From Larix sibirica (Eukaryota > Streptophyta > Pinopsida > Pinales > Pinaceae), in contig NWUY0300020169.1 of assembly GCA_004151065.3 (NCBI GenBank), forward strand, positions 38,714 to 73,732: a stretch of 35,019 nucleotides of DNA. The letters run 5' to 3'. The notes under the pieces are model-generated. The model saw only the letters and a program-made list of their open reading frames with translations, made no database searches and was not told where the DNA came from. Each line of letters opens with the position of its first letter. Position 1 is the stretch's first letter. Of this stretch, positions 11,471 to 22,068 are shown piece after piece. The position numbers and the translations under genes were made by a program.

Positions 11471-11472
11471 CT

Positions 11473-11862
11473 CATATAGTTATAATATAATAATTATTAA
11501 AATTATACAACTTCCTTTAAAAAGTCTTTTTATATTTTAAGCCTTAGATTATGGTGAGGGTAGAGTAACATTATATGAAATGCGGCATATATTTTCGGGG
11601 TTTTATTCTTTTTAAATTGTCCCCATGCGACATTCTTTGTTTTCTTTTTAAATTGCCTCTAGACAATCCAACATTCTTTGTATTCTTTTTAAATTTCCTC
11701 AATAAAAGTCCAACCTTATCCAGCTTTGGAGTATAACGAGTTGAATTTCTGAGGTCAAAGCCACTAAACACACCTAACAAACTAAGTGGAAATGTTATAA
11801 TAACATGGCATGCATTAACCCAAATTATTTTCTTGACTGAAGTCATTGGAATCTAGTATTTA
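11473..11862. other. AT-rich spacer after LINE-1
   Basis: No gene or terminal repeat recognised. A TTCTTTTTAAATT.CC block recurs three times at about 35-40-base spacing near 11606-11700, a small degenerate repeat. A 91-codon minus-strand frame runs across it and is probably produced by this repetition. Confidence 0.5.
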
Positions 11863-12112
11863 GGTTATTCTCAAATTGAAATTTTGTCATTTTGCTATTA
11901 ACATCTATCACGATATTAATATTAACTATGGGGTTGGGTTATTCTCAAAATAAAATTTTGTCATTTTGCTATTAACATCTATCACGATATTAATATTAAC
12001 TTTGGGGTTACAATTGTATTGAAGTTGATAGTCGTTATATTTTATTCCAAAAATAAAATTTCGTATTTTGCTATTAACAACTATCACGATATTCATATTA
12101 CTATGTATGTTG
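11863..12112. repeat. 74-bp tandem repeat, two good copies plus a diverged third
   Basis: Units start at 11863 and 11937 with GGTTATTCTCAAA and share ATTTTGTCATTTTGCTATTA and ACATCTATCACGATATTAAT almost exactly. A third, diverged unit (about 12042-12112) carries TTTTGCTATTAACA.CTATCACGATATT after an inserted stretch of about 30 bases. Noncoding. Confidence 0.85.
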
Positions 12113-13680
12113 GTTTTGTTTTCACGATGATAGTATTTATATATTTTTAAAGGAAGGTTTTGTCTTAAACTTTTAAGATATTTTATTTATTTATTTTGTA
12201 AATGGTATTAGGTAAATTTATCAAAATTGATTACATCTCTTAATTCGATTGGAAGATCAAGTGAGATATGCAACAAATGTAATTAATGTAGGGGATTGAT
12301 CCTAAAACTTTTTACATAAAATTCAAAGCACTCAACTAAGTTAACCCACCGTACTAGATGGTAGTTAATATATATGTGTGTCCTTTATAATTATAAGCTT
12401 TATAATATAAGTTTTGTTATTATAGTATTATATAGGAGGTAACGATAAGTATTATTCAGTTAAATTTGAAGTTATGCAATTTTTATGATTCTAGCACATG
12501 AATCAATGTTTTCAGGCATACATGGCACCAATGTGCAAGGTCAAAGTTTTTTGGATTGTACGACAAAATTCCATGATGTTCAATAGAACATTAGGCTTAT
12601 GACAATTCCATGGAGGTTGCTCCTATGGCTAGTCGATAGTACACTAGGGGTGGTAGAAATCACGTAACTTCCAATTGTGTTCGCCAATGGTTATCCTCAC
12701 TAGTCTACCTTCATTCTTCATTTGCGCTCTCCTAATTATCTCTTGATGCTTAGACACCCAAATACCAAAATGAAGAAGACAAGAAGAGACTACATGGAAT
12801 GAAGCTACATCAATGGCTCATTGATGACGTGAATCCTTATTGTGTAAATGTTAATTGTTGTTGAGTAACTTCTTCAGTCCTTGCAAGTGTTAATGGTTGT
12901 TGTCTGACTTCTCCACTATACCATTGTTGGGCTCCACATGTCAACCACTAATATCTCAAGCTAAATTAAAGGCATTGCCTTCAAATTCTTTTCATTGTCA
13001 TAGTTTGGCAAGTACCACTCCAATCAATAACTAAACTTGCAATGTATGTTATGGGGCAACCACATTGATTTTTGTTTGAGTGCATCCATGGGTACTTTGT
13101 GCACAACTTCATGCATGCTAGAAAGCGTCAATCCTTAGCATCGATATCCTCCAATTGGTCGAACTCTTATGCCCCAATATTGGGGTTCATAATGTCCATC
13201 GTTGGGTTAGAGGAGCACTACCCCAAAACCCCAACAACATTTGGTAAAAAAAATACCATTTACACCAAGGTTGATCTACACACACATAGGACGTCGCCTT
13301 CACACTTAATGTGTTGTATAAACAACAAGAATGACAATCATCACTAAGACCACTATGGAAAGCAAACTTATTTTGTGTGCTAGTATGTGTACAGTAATAA
13401 CAACACATGACACATAAAGAAACAAACACTCATTACAATTTTGAAATTGTAATTGAAATGTTCAATTATTTATCCAATGCATTATATAAAATATAACATA
13501 CATATAAATAATCATTCTTTTTTCTATACCATGCTCTCTCTCACATAACATTGCATATAACATTTTACATGGTAATACAACACTCGTGTGTTCTTAATTG
13601 CTTCGTTTGTTTATTATTTGCTTCATTTTCGTTCATACTAGTGCACCCATAACTTAATTAGTGCAACTTGATAAGTTGTC
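12113..13680. other. Region without recognisable genes
   Basis: Composition is less AT-rich between 12480 and 13440, but open frames are short, lie on both strands over the same bases (13072-13347 plus, 13187-13429 minus) and match no family I know. A loose duplication TGTTAATTGTTGTTGAGTAACTTC / TGTTAATGGTTGTTGTCTGACTTC (about 12847-12910) is visible. It may be remnant transposon or pseudogene sequence. Confidence 0.4.
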
Positions 13681-13768
13681 CTTTAATTTACATGTTATAA
13701 TTAGTAAATATTTGTTGAGTTGCTCTTTAATTTACATGTTATAATTAGTAAATATTTGTTGAGTTGCT
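13681..13768. repeat. Exact two-copy 44-bp tandem repeat
   Basis: The unit starting CTTTAATTTACATGTTATAA and ending TTGTTGAGTTGCT occurs twice in succession without visible change, with CTTTG beginning a third partial unit. The identity implies a recent duplication or ongoing minisatellite slippage. Confidence 0.9.
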
Positions 13769-14072
13769 CTTTGTCATCCCCTGTTCACGTTATACAACAA
13801 TTATACATCAATCATTAAGCCTATGGGGGTGGCAACAACAATTGTTTTATCATCTTTCTAATGGAATAATACAATGTACACTAGGCTTACAAGAGGTGCC
13901 CTTGTAAACAAAGACAACCTTGAGACTTAATAACTAAGGGAATGGAAATGGCCCATGATTAAAGGCGGAGTTGAGAGGGGAAATGAGTGAAACCAAATGA
14001 AATAACATGTAGAGAATGATGGAGAGTTTTCGAGGAAGAAGATGACGGGACAAATCTGGTATGAAGAAGTTT
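13769..14072. other. Spacer without recognisable genes
   Basis: I see no coding or structural signal in this stretch between two tandem repeats. Confidence 0.4.
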
Positions 14073-14148
14073 TTTTTTAATAAATTTTGAAGATGATTAA
14101 TAATAAGTTGTTTTTTAATAAATTTTGAAGACGATTAATAATAAGTTG
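14073..14148. repeat. Two-copy 38-bp tandem repeat
   Basis: Units at 14073 and 14111 read TTTTTTAATAAATTTTGAAG followed by A(T/C)GATTAATAATAAGTTG, differing at one position. AT-rich and noncoding, 230 bases beyond the 3' end of RNase H element copy 1. Confidence 0.85.
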
Positions 14149-14535
14149 TCTAGAATGACTATATCTGTACATATTTTTAGATTTATTTTGTTATTTTGGT
14201 ATTTTTTAAACTATTTTCTTAATAAATTTAATAAAATAATATTAAATTATTATTTTTCATATTAAAAACATATATAATATTTGAAATAATTAAAATATTT
14301 AATAATGTTAAATTTTATGATAATATTAAATTTAATGATGTAATTATAGTTTTTTTAACTGAAATGAGTAAGAGATTTATATTAAATGATTAAGGAAAAC
14401 AATTGAGAATTTACATATGTCTCATTATTACAAAATTGCTCTAGTCCTATAAGAGTTGTGTCACAAAATTTCCTTTCAGATGAGAAAACTATAACAAATA
14501 TGACACGTTTAACAAGATTGTGCAAAAAAGTACAT

Positions 14536-14880
14536 TTAATAGAGTGTTAATGAAAGATGTGACCACTTAGTTAATACATGTTCATCATTCAACAGACCTT
14601 GAGAAACTGGAATTTCCACCTTCACCGTTGGAGTCTGTCGGACATTATCCTCCTCGTTTAGCCTGGTGCCTACTAATGGGTTGTTTTGTGAGGGACCCTC
14701 TTGAGTGATAGCCAATAACATTTCATGTTAAAATTCAAAATCATTAACCAAATTTTATATCAGACTCCTTTGCTCCCTAACTTTAAACTCCAATTCATCA
14801 AACCTTGCACCCTAATGAGCAATATTAGCTGAAATTTGATCAATTGTTGCTTTGACACCCTCCATTTGTGAATTTAACCT
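14536..14880 (-). pseudogene. Coiled-coil C-terminal region of RNase H element copy 1
   Basis: Reading leftward from about 14880 the frame gives TRLNSQMEGVKATIDQIS, then FDELEFKVREQ and HEMLLAITQEGPS, with a few stops. Heptad-like spacing of hydrophobic residues and many Glu/Gln/Lys suggest a coiled coil. Copy 2 has the matching FNDLESQVQEQ and HHKMMVGAFSK. The last 60 codons (14536-14721) are open and acidic with proline. Function unknown; it could mediate oligomerisation of the retroelement protein. Confidence 0.55.
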
Positions 14881-14931
14881 CGTCATTATGATTATGAGCT
14901 CTCTTATGTTGCTATGAACTTCACCTAACCG

Positions 14932-15523
14932 TCATCCCCAGCTTGAGGAGCATGACTTGGTATGCTCAACATATGGCTTTCGGATCCTCGGGTTGTCAAC
15001 TGATCCCCAATTTGAAAACCCGGGAATGAGCCAACAAGAAGACAAATAGCCGACCTTCTTGGCTTCACTGAAGACTTGGAACAATTCCAAACAAAAAATG
15101 AGCAATGGAGTGGAGCTCTTACCTTTCAATGTTTTCCAGAGCTCCCAAGAGTGATGACTGATAGATCGTCCATAACACAGAGAAACCCCTCTAAGGTTGA
15201 GTCCTCGCCAACTTGTAACGTAGGTATCTCCTAGTAGAGATACCCCACAAGCAAATGTCGAACACAAAAACAACTCCATAAAACGATCAACCAAGTTCGT
15301 GGTTACAATGAGGAAGGAGGGCCCTTAAGGGGATGGAGCTCCCTTGCTTTGAATTAATTTCGAGCAAGAGCTCATACCCAAGACCATTGAATTGCGCCAG
15401 ATGGCACACATGCGAAAATGGCCCTTCATCACGACCATATATGTGACAATCTTGTATTTCAAATATGCAAAAATAAAACTTAGGGAAGCCACAAACGATG
15501 AGGGTGGCCCCCATTTTTAACAC
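14932..15523 (-). pseudogene. Linker region of RNase H element copy 1
   Basis: Two overlapping open pieces (15287-15523 and 14932-15294) lie between RNase H and the coiled coil. The first contains VCGFPKFYF and PFSHVCHLAQFNGLGYE, which parallels VDGSPKLLSEY and PLVMCVTWCIFNAPGMRH in copy 2. The second spans the conserved hairpin and a GGTAAGAGCTCC splice-donor-like stretch. I do not recognise a domain. Confidence 0.5.
15223..15244. other. Conserved hairpin, copy 1
   Basis: GGTATCTC, loop CTAGTA, GAGATACC form a perfect 8-bp stem. The homologous position in copy 2 (24538-24561) also folds, with a compensatory G-C to A-T change, so the structure rather than the sequence seems preserved. Confidence 0.6.
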
Positions 15524-15534
15524 AAACTCCTTTA

Positions 15535-15880
15535 TCCAATGAAACTACGTTATTTGCCAGCTTATCAACTATTAGATTATTTTGCTTTTTGATGTGAATA
15601 AGGTTAGTCTCCCTGGTCTGTTTAAGATTGTCATTGATTCTCTTTTAAAGTCTCTCAATGATCGGAAATCCCTTTCCTTACTTGATTAATCACCAACAAC
15701 AAGTCTCCCTTTAAGATTTTGAGGAAAATAATGAACTCCAACTCCATGAATAGGGAGGGCATACCTCCTCGCTTGATTATTAGTTTCTTGACCCATTCCC
15801 TATTCATAGGTAAGTATTATATTTTCTTCGGGTTCCATAAGGATCCACGACCCCATAATGATGCGATTATAGTTAATATT
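15535..15880 (-). pseudogene. Decayed RNase H (RVT_3) domain of element copy 1
   Basis: In changing frames the motifs appear in RNase H order: TNNQARRYAL (canonical TNN.AEY.AL, catalytic Glu region), LLVINQVRKG (following the lost GDS Asp), and NLIHIKKQNNLIVDKLANN (canonical HI.R..N..AD.LAN). The N-terminal FDGA strand is not visible; the region starts with MGSWILMEP near 15855, equivalent to GATSVGILLDSKG in copy 2. Clearly a pseudogene. Confidence 0.65.
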
Positions 15881-15907
15881 TACATTTTATACAAGGAATA
15901 ATTTAAC

Positions 15908-16537
15908 CTATGTACTACACTCTAGTGAAACATAGGGTAATATCATAATGAGGGGTTAATATTTAAAAGGGTTTGTCTCCCCTCAAATTTTAACAACTTA
16001 ACTTTCATGACGAACGAAAGGTACACACATCTTAATCAATTGAAAAACTTGCAAGATATAATTGTGTCGTGTTGGTCAAGTTTACATAGATAAGAAAATC
16101 TCCTCCACCACTAATAATTAAAAAAAAGTGTGGTTTTCGGGGCCTCGCCTTTCCCTTTCCTTGAGTCTAATAATAATGAGATTGATTATGAACAAGCATG
16201 ACCAAAGCACGGTATTGTGTAGAGGTTGTCGGCCAAATAGCACCCTTTAGTACATGGAATGAGCATACATCTTATCATTATGAAAATATGCTACTTAAGG
16301 GATGGGCCGATGGTAAATCCAATGTGAAAAATCAATGGACGAGGCTTAGCCTTTAAGCCATAATCAAACTTTCCACTTTCAAAGAACCAATGCAAATTTG
16401 ACATTTGAATGTAACATTTTCATAAAATTTCCCCACATCCTAGACTTTATTAAAATTTTGGTATAAGTGATAATCACTTTTAGTTTATTTTCGTTCATCA
16501 CTCAATAGGGTCGTTGAGGGTATTTTCACTTTTTTTA
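15908..16537. other. Spacer without recognisable genes
   Basis: No coding motif or upstream reverse transcriptase for copy 1 is seen. The stretch ends in a T tract that flanks the TA tail of LINE-2. Confidence 0.45.
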
Positions 16538-16559
16538 ATATATATATATATATATATAT
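16538..16559. repeat. (TA)n microsatellite tail of LINE-2
   Basis: Uninterrupted TA dinucleotides directly after the 3' hairpin of LINE-2. LINE-3 and element copy 3 also end in TA tracts, so this looks like a tail template rather than a random microsatellite. Confidence 0.75.
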
Positions 16560-16639
16560 TCCAAGGAAAATAAGCTTCAATATATTTATAAAATAAATCG
16601 TATTTTACAAAGTTACAAATAGATTGTATCCATCTGAAA

Positions 16640-17335
16640 ATTCTCAGAAATGATAAGACAATCCCTGGTGTACAATCACCAGAAACATATAATTTGCCTG
16701 TGACTTACAAGATAGTTCTAATAGATAATAGACCTTTGGAGTAAGAACATGCAACATATCAGATTTAAAATATACAAAAATAAAGACAATAAACAATCCG
16801 GAGACTAAGTCCATTGTGGCCCATACGTCCACAATAGCTTGTGAAAAAACCATAGCTAGCAAGGATATAAATCTGGGTCATATATTACTTCTCCATGATC
16901 ATCTGCATCCCATCTTGACTAGCAGCCTTCCTCCGGCTGTAGTCCAAGCTTAGAGAGATTGTTCGCCTTGGAGTTTCTTTCTCGGTAGATATGTGCAAAA
17001 AACACATTCTGAAATTGTGACCTTAGCCTTTGAATCTCCTAACAAATAGGAATCATAGTAATATTTTTGGGTGGCCTTTTGCGCTTCATCCATTCAATAA
17101 CCAACTTGGAATCATCGAATATCTACAAATGTTGAACACCTTTCTAAATAGCCAAGATCATAGATAGCTTGAGAGCCACTAATTCAACTTTGTTGTTAGT
17201 ATTGGAACCAATGCCTGCAACATATTTATGGAAGATGTGATCATTTATGTAGAGAAGTCCACCAACACCCCCCTGTTGGGGGTTCCCCTAAGTAGCTCCA
17301 TCAAAGAATAACCATGGATGATCCTTGTCAATAAC
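16640..17335 (-). pseudogene. LINE-2 ORF2: RNase H and C-terminal tail, broken
   Basis: From 17335 leftward: HPWLFFDGAT with the first catalytic Asp and an immediate stop, GGVGGLLYI, SNTNNKVELVALKLS with the Glu, LXIFDDSKLVIEWMK (GDS reads DDS), and FAHIYRERNSKANNLSKLG, where the last Asp is Asn. Three in-frame stops interrupt it. A 72-codon open tail (16644-16862) corresponds to the hydrophobic C-terminus after RNase H in LINE-1. Confidence 0.8.
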
Positions 17336-17645
17336 TTCAACCATAATATTCCTTTTACTGATAGTCTTGATATCTTGAGGAAATAACCACAGAATTGTTA
17401 AACCTTTCTCTGCATACACAACGGGAGGAAGGAGCCTATATCCTCGAATATGGCTAAGTTTCTAGCAATCCATACCCCCCAAGTGAAGATCACCAACATA
17501 GCAAGAAAGTCCTTGAAAACCACATTTTTTTACCAAATGCTTAAAGCCTCCTCCAAAGAATTGTCAATCCAAATGAAAGGAATCCCACAAATGGATGAGG
17601 CATAGTCCCACATTCTAACGATATAGGAACATGAAAAAAAAGGTG

Positions 17646-18820
17646 TTAAATGCTTTTATTATCAACTCTACACAAGGGGCATCTACTAGACCCATTCCAT
17701 ATATTTTTCTTCAAGTGGTCCCATATTGGAATTTTTTGGGATAAAACAAGCCACATAAATAATTTGCATTTAACGGGACACTTGTATAGCCATAGAGATT
17801 CATGCCACCAGAGGAAATCAAGGAAATCCTTCTCTTCCTTGATAACCTCATAACCAATACTAGGAAGGTAAGAACCCCCGGAGAGATTCCTGGACCATAC
17901 TAGTATATCCTCCTTGTCCATGATTCTAATATGCTTGTCTTTAAGGGCCTTAATATACCTCTTCCAAGCTAGAATATCCCCAGCTGCCACTATACCCACT
18001 GCTTCAACACTAAGCCACCTCTATGAAAGAACAATAGTATTAGGGAGATCATTAATTTGAGCTAAAAACATATAACCCTGATTGCTTAAGGGCTCAACCA
18101 AATGAATAGGGAGTCCGTGGTCATTCCTACTGCCAGACCAAGGATCGAGACCGATTTTGACCTTCTAACCATCTCCTATCTGCCAAATTGACCAGTTGCC
18201 AATGACTATGAAGGACTTCAAAAGATATCTCCACGTGTTGGATATATTCCTCATAGGATTTTCCTCGGCCTTGAACCACTCTTCAACAGTCAGAGGAGCA
18301 ATATACTTATGCTAGACAAATTTCACCCACATCCCTTCTCCTCGAAGGATTCTCCAAACACCTTTAGCTGCAAGGGCCCTAGCAAAACGATGAGGGTTCT
18401 TGATACCCCATCCGCATATCTTTTTAGGTCTAGCCAAATTATGCGAAGCAGACCAATGGAGAGAGTGCCCATCCCGGTTACCTTGCCATAAGAAATTATA
18501 TCAAAGCTTTATGATTTGGTCAAGAATACCATTTGGAACACAGGCCATAGAGATCCAGTAAAGAGGCAAAGCTTCTAGGGATGATTTGATAAGTACCATT
18601 ATGCGACCTCTACTTAACCACTAGTGACACCATAGTTGCATCCTCTTTTAAACCTTACCAATGATCCATAACCACTCTCTTCTCTAGTATTCATTGGGTT
18701 TTTAAATAAAACCAAAATATTTGAGGCCATTTTCAATATTCTCTAAAGGGAAGGTCAAATGAGTGCATATCCTTGATCTAAATCGTTTTGAGAGATATTC
18801 AAATGAGATAATGAATATTT
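17646..18820 (-). pseudogene. LINE-2 ORF2: connection and zf-RVT-like region, broken
   Basis: The open 117-codon piece at 17646-17999 contains AWKRYIKALKDKHIRI, VWSRNLSGG, WLYKCPVKCKLFMWLVLS and SSRCPLCRVDNKSI, the last being the CPLC of zf-RVT. To the right, in other frames, lie LGNWSIWQIGDG, GLDPWSGSRNDHGLP and the EEWFK...FR equivalent. LINE-1 has YIKALKDSHIRL and VRIGQDPW at matching positions. Confidence 0.8.
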
Positions 18821-18823
18821 TAT

Positions 18824-19545
18824 TTAGTTGTACTCCATACCTGACGCCTTGCCAAAAAGTTTCAACAAATCCTGAAGCAGAATCACTTCTCTTCTAGATC
18901 CGTTTGAGAACAGAAGAATGTCATCCACGAAGAAAAGATGAGTAACAAAAAGATTTCCACCTACTAAAATACCTTTAAGAGATCCTCTAGACTTTGCATT
19001 TAAAATTATCCTTCTAAGTCCCTCGACGATAAGAAGGAAACGGAGGGGGGCCAATGGACACCCCTGTTTGAGGCCCCTCCCAAGTCTGAAGAAAGGGGTG
19101 GAAGATTCGTCAATTAAAACAACAAAAGATACCGAAGAAACACAGGACATAACCCAATTTACAAACTAGAGATCAAAACCAACCTATAGCAGAACTAATT
19201 AATTTGAGATGAATCAAATTAATGTGATCATATGCCTTGGAGAGATCCACCTTGACAATTAAAGCTGGAGCATGTTTATACTTGATAGTATGGATGACCT
19301 CTTGAGCAATGCCAATTGCATTATGAATTTGTCTACCTTGCAAGAAAGAAAATTATTCCTGAGAGACTGAAGTAGATAAGATGCCCTTGATCCTAGATGC
19401 AATGATTTTGGCGATCAAATTATATAAACAGTTGCATAATGATATAGGACGGTATTCCTCCATATTATAAGGCTTGTCAGATTTGGGAATAAGTGTAATA
19501 AAAGTTGCATTGAATGCAATTAAAATTCTACCACACACTCTAGAA
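18824..19545 (-). pseudogene. LINE-2 ORF2: reverse transcriptase domain (RVT_1), broken
   Basis: Motifs in order: NATFITLIPKSDK, YRPISLCNCLYNLIAKIIA, a stop inside QE.FSFLQGRQIHNA, VKVDLSKAYDHIN with the first catalytic Asp, a stop near 19166, FRLGRGLKQGCPLAPL, and THLFFVDDILLFSNG with the Asp pair. Catalytic residues are all present but in pieces. The sequence is closer to LINE-1 than to LINE-3 (PKSDK against PISDA; FVDD against FIDD). Confidence 0.85.
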
Positions 19546-19748
19546 TCCTCAATAACTCTTAAAAGGTCCTCTTCAAAAACATCCTTGAAAGCAAAGGAGA
19601 ACTCGGATGGCTAGCCATCTGGTCCTGGACTCTTTTTCTTTTTGCATAGCCGAGATAGTTTCCCTTAATTCCTCAAAGGAGACTAGTTCCTGTAGGTTCT
19701 AATTCTGAACATCATTCATGAAGGATGGATACATGGTAGAAACTCTCA

Positions 19749-20440
19749 TCATTTGAGCCACAAAGGATTCACCATCTTCTTGATATAACTGCTTAAAGTG
19801 ATTAACCGCAGAGATGATAAGTTCCCATGCCCATAAACCTCTTTACCATCCTCATTATGCAGGTGCCAAATGGAGTTGGCATTTTTTCTATGGTCAACAT
19901 AATTGTGAAAAAACATGGTATTATCATCACTGTTTTTTAGCCATATGGATATTCTCTTAAGTCTCCACTGCTCTTCTTTTTCCAACATAATTTTTTGCTT
20001 CTTAGATTCCAGGTCCACAAGGTGTTTCTTTTGGTCAATGGATATGTACCCTTCAAGATGATTAGAATAATAGTCTACCAACACATTTTCAATATCACTC
20101 GGCTCCTTTTGCATAGCAATCCTTTTCTCTGCAGCCCAAGACAAAGTTTTGATTTTAAATTTCTTCAGCTTGTTTAAAAATTGAATGGCAGTTGATTCCC
20201 TACTATTATCTACATAAGGCACCCAATTATATTTGACCAACTTTGTATTGTCTGCATCCTCCAGCTAGGTAGAGCACAATTTAAAAGGGATGGGAGGTTT
20301 TGATGGACCCAAAGCCATCTCTAGGAGAATAGGAAAATGGTCTTATTCACCCCTGGGGCCACTCATTGTTGAATATTGGAGACCCCTTGAAGGATGCCTT
20401 CTTCCACTAAAAAACTATCAATGAGTTTGGATATGTTATC
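19749..20440 (-). pseudogene. LINE-2 ORF2: EN-RT linker
   Basis: A 163-codon open piece (19749-20240) has WAAEKRIAMQKEPSDIE, VDLESKKQKIMLEKEEQWRL, ISIWLKNSDDNTMFFHNYVD and RKNANSIWHL, the standard charged helix and WL..GD.NT.FFH motif between endonuclease and RT. To its right are PIPFK and the E.DHFPILLE end of the endonuclease, where the Ser of SDH is a stop. Confidence 0.75.
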
Positions 20441-21010
20441 CACCCTCGATCTCATATTTCTCTATGTAGGCCGAATATGAGAGGGAAGAATATCAAAAAA
20501 AGAGGCATCATCCAGTTTCCTTATGAAGTAATCCGATAATGGGTCCTTCTGTGCTTTTTGTCCCCAAATTTCAGCTTCCCCCAGGGAAAAATTCAGATCA
20601 CCTCCAATGATGACCATGTCATAATTTAGGAGGATGGACTGAAAGAATCTACCCAAGTATAAAACTCTATTATGGTAAAGACCATAGACATTGATGAAAG
20701 TGACAGCATTCCCTAATTCTCTTGAGAAAATATTAACTCCCAAAGCAGAAGGCATGGACCAATAGTTTAAACTAAGGAAATCCTTGGTCAACCAATTTGT
20801 AATGAGGCCTCCAAACCTACCCTATGCATCCAGGCTAGTAAAATTCCATCCATGCAAGAGAGCCCTTAGAACTTCCAAAATAACATCTCCACATGCAATC
20901 GATTTCTACAAGAACAATACTTCGGGTTTATGAATCTCCACAAGTCTCCTGAGGCCTAGATTTTTCAGGAGCAACCCCAACCATCTATAGTTATAATACA
21001 TTATTAGCAT
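20441..21010 (-). pseudogene. LINE-2 ORF2: AP-endonuclease domain, broken
   Basis: ORF2 starts at the ATG whose A is base 21010. The canonical NCRGLG has become NYRWLG, and VLFL is followed by a stop where the catalytic Gln-Glu should be (.KS instead of QES/QET). A 109-codon open piece (20462-20791) then keeps GNAVTFINVYG, MVIIGGDLNFSLGEAEIWG with the catalytic Asp and Asn, and KDPLSDYFIRKLDDASFFDI. Function as for the other LINE endonucleases. Confidence 0.8.
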
Positions 21011-21264
21011 TAAGAAACCCGTTTAGGTATACTTTCTCTAAGAGTCCTGTAAATAGGTTTTTGACGGCCTGCTATGATGTCCCGATGAGCCTGTTCCCTT
21101 GCAGTAGCAAGAGCCGAGTGGTGCCCCTGAAGCATTGGAGTAGGTTTTGAAGCTAAATAAATACCTCGAAAACCTCTTCTATATATAAAAGTGAATCTAC
21201 AAATTTGGAATTTGAATCCACATCGGGGCTTAAGTGTCTTCCATTTAGACGATATCAATATCAT
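21010..21264 (-). pseudogene. LINE-2 ORF1 (gag-like) C-terminal fragment
   Basis: An open frame of 84 codons ends in TAA at 21012-21010, sharing its last A with the ORF2 ATG. The tail is basic and polar (GHHSALATAREQAHRDI, AGRQK, LRESIPKR) and aligns with the ends of ORF1 in LINE-1 and LINE-3 (GQEKVAWDVASRKQRSIS in LINE-3). The N-terminal nucleic-acid-binding domains are missing. The ATG at 21264 is simply the first one in the remaining frame. Confidence 0.65.
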
Positions 21265-21963
21265 TAAATTGAAATGTGTAGAATAGAATTGAAAAATCCC
21301 ACAACCAAGTTGAATCCTTAGTTCCTATACTAAAATTTTATTATAAAAAAACCTAAAATAAAAATATATAGTAATTTAACCTTTATACAATTTACCTCAA
21401 TATTTTTGCATCAGAACATGAGTTCGGGGTTTTGAAGTCATTGAATTTGTGCATAAAAATAAATAAAATTGAAAGTAATTCTAGCTCATGAAACTCTAAG
21501 TTTGAATTTACAATAATCACCCTTGAAACATAACCACTAAAAAACATAGATTGAGACCATCCAACTACCTTGATGATCATCCAGGGAAATTTTTTGTGAT
21601 AAACCGTTGACTAAAACATTGGATGATTTGCACTTACTAGAAGGTTTCTTGGCATTTGCTAAATGGAAGCTCATTGTAACAAATGATCACATTCTGACTA
21701 CTATGACTTCGTCTCCTCCTTTGCACATAAACAACTTCCTCCTCTTAACTCTATAGGATTAATTGGTCTAATATTCATATTTGTCATTTTACAAAAAAGT
21801 CAACTTGAATTAATTGTGCTTCTAACTTGGCCATGAGAAAATCTTTCGACAATCTTTGGAAAAGCATAAATTCCTTTATTTTGAGGGTTAGGTATTTTGG
21901 TGAAGGATTTAAATTCATATGTTGTTTTGAGTTTTATAAGATCCATCGTAACTCTGAATCTAT
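21265..21963. other. AT-rich spacer without recognisable genes
   Basis: May include the unreadable 5' part of LINE-2. No conserved motif, repeat or RNA gene seen. A 65-codon plus frame (21827-22024) runs into the hairpin and has no family resemblance. Confidence 0.4.
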
Positions 21964-22068
21964 CAAGTGTCGAAAGGGATCAAATCCATTGAGGTGCAAA
22001 CCTTTTTTAGAGTGTAAAATTTGAAGAAAGGTTTGCGACTCAAGGGATTTGGTCCCTTTCAACGCTTG
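21964..22068. other. Long imperfect hairpin, 44-bp arms (miRNA-precursor-like or MITE remnant)
   Basis: Arm 1 (21964-22007) and arm 2 (22025-22068) are inverted copies separated by a 17-base loop. I count 37 identities of 44 between arm 1 and the reverse complement of arm 2; on the plus strand four of the seven differences would be G:U wobbles, leaving three unpaired positions. Shared blocks include GAAAGGGA.CAAATCC, TTGAG and GCAAACCTTT. The size, near-complete pairing and short loop resemble a plant MIRNA foldback, but a fold-back MITE would look the same. No TA or other target duplication is obvious. Confidence 0.6.

Larger units (their letters stand above)
6895..11472 (+). mobile_element. 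LINE-1: plant L1-type retrotransposon, 5'-truncated and decayed
   Basis: The order is ORF1 C-terminus, ORF2 endonuclease, linker, reverse transcriptase, thumb/connection, zf-RVT-like region, RNase H, C-terminal tail, 3' UTR and terminal hairpin, all on the plus strand. Length is about 4.6 kb against roughly 6.3 kb for LINE-3, the missing part being most of ORF1. Its closest relative in the window is LINE-2 on the other strand: both have AEIWG...KDPLS in the endonuclease and NAT/NSTFI.LIPKSDK in the RT. No target-site duplication was found; the 5' limit is approximate. Confidence 0.85.
14376..15907 (-). mobile_element. RNase H/coiled-coil retroelement, copy 1
   Basis: Homologous along its length to copy 2 (23871-25198, same strand). 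In element order it has a TATAAAAT leader at about 15890, a decayed RNase H, a VCGFPKF segment (copy 2: VDGSPKL), a small hairpin at 15223-15244, a coiled-coil region, and a 3' end matching copy 2 (TTTTGTAA.AATG, then TTCTCA, TTCCTTAA and TTTAATATAAA). No reverse transcriptase or endonuclease is visible upstream. It may be a 5'-truncated LINE or a non-autonomous family. Confidence 0.6.
16538..21264 (-). mobile_element. LINE-2: plant L1-type retrotransposon, 5'-truncated and decayed
   Basis: Reverse-oriented relative of LINE-1 with the same domain order: ORF1 C-terminus, endonuclease, linker, RT, connection, zf-RVT-like, RNase H, C-terminal tail, 3' UTR. The 3' end has TTCC-TT-GGAA followed by a (TA)11 tail (16538-16559) instead of poly(A). 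About 4.7 kb; the 5' limit is where ORF1 homology ends and the true end could lie further right. No target-site duplication recognised. Confidence 0.85.

Noticed and set aside
11571-11846. 91-codon minus-strand frame with repeated lysine-rich blocks
   Set aside because: Explained by the 35-40-base repeat of TTCTTTTTAAATT, not by a gene.
13072-13429. Overlapping open frames on both strands near 13.2 kb
   Set aside because: No motif, biased composition or homology that I recognise; the two frames shadow each other.
21827-22024. 65-codon plus-strand frame
   Set aside because: Its 3' half is arm 1 of the hairpin, and the rest shows no domain.
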